Shown: positions 37,289 through 37,355 of the stretch, one piece after another | Layout of the letters: each line of letters starts with the position of its first letter | Position numbering within the stretch: the stretch's first letter is position 1 | NCBI RefSeq assembly: GCF_030269445.1 | Contig: NZ_BSTJ01000013.1 | Span: 1-37,355 of the forward strand | DNA: 37,355 nucleotides | Direction: 5' to 3' | Source of the DNA: Actinoallomurus iriomotensis | Lineage (GTDB): Bacteria; Actinomycetota; Actinomycetes; Streptosporangiales; Streptosporangiaceae | Program-made: the position numbers and the translations under genes | Notes under the pieces: model-generated | What the model saw: the letters and a program-made list of their open reading frames with translations, nothing else | Databases searched by the model: none | What the model was told of the DNA's origin: nothing

Positions 37289-37355
37289 TCAGGACGGGCT
37301 GAGGCGGAAGACGCGTGGTTCGCGCTGGTCGGCGCGTTCGAGGTGGGTGTCGTGG
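37289..37355 (-). CDS. C-terminal tail of a convergent gene (partial)
   Basis: The minus strand is open from the window edge to TGA (37291-37289), reading HDTHLERADQREPRVFRLSPS. The composition looks coding, and the stop is 6 bp from that of the preceding gene, as expected for convergent neighbours. Too little is visible to name it. Confidence 0.5.
   Translation of the reverse strand, partial: HDTHLERADQREPRVFRLSPS

Noticed and set aside
1-37355. tRNA, rRNA, riboswitch, CRISPR array or replication origin
   Set aside because: No cloverleaf, CCA-type acceptor, spaced direct repeats or DnaA-box clusters were seen on either strand by reading; a covariance-model scan would be needed to exclude small RNAs.

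Overview
The window is high-GC actinomycete chromosomal DNA. G/C dominates third codon positions, GTG starts are common, several -10 boxes of the TANNNT type sit 6-7 nt before the start codon (leaderless genes), and NarL-type two-component systems, TetR/MerR regulators and an HspR-type operator at lon are present. I would guess a member of Streptosporangiales (for example Thermomonosporaceae) or a close relative; that placement is inference. I see no tRNA, rRNA, CRISPR array or replication origin.

Layout. 1-530: the 3' end of an IS701-like transposase and a short element with inverted termini resembling IS ends. 534-3296: an Ogt/MGMT-type DNA repair gene, a divergent citrate-synthase homologue fused to a DNA-binding domain that lacks one catalytic His, and two small membrane-protein genes ending at a strong hairpin. 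3300-5686: a sparse stretch, a hypothetical plus rhodanese pair, and a divergent GlxA-type AraC regulator. 5668-6819: three overlapping, internally deleted gene remnants (DHFR-like, LysR, alpha/beta hydrolase). 6828-9501: a phosphotransferase, then a TetR gene with a palindromic operator before an alpha/beta hydrolase gene. 9518-12939: a DUF4097 / DrrA / DrrB export operon facing a GbsR/MarR-type regulator across an AT-rich control region. 12962-14800: an SDR-like gene and a methyltransferase.

14781-24862 is a signalling and envelope block. The first NarL-type kinase/regulator operon carries an extra coupled gene of unknown function. It is divergent from a large Lnt-like membrane nitrilase. 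A second kinase/regulator pair is divergent from a CPBP-family membrane protease and a MacB/FtsX-type ABC transporter. 24924-26649 is the most unusual unit: a promoter with MerR architecture (19-bp spacer filled by a dyad) drives a HEAT-repeat protein gene followed by a MerR regulator whose ligand domain is replaced by HEAT repeats.

26665-33802 holds two TetR-controlled resistance-like modules, each with paired perfect operators: TetR/TetX-like flavin monooxygenase, and TetR/NTF2-like protein/MFS exporter. A secreted S53 (sedolisin) peptidase gene lies between them. 34191-36674 is lon with a perfect HAIR element and a U-tract terminator. The window ends with a proline-rich single-pass membrane protein gene and the tail of a convergent gene.

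Overall this is an accessory region dominated by compact regulator-plus-effector modules for efflux, detoxification and envelope stress, several with visible operators.
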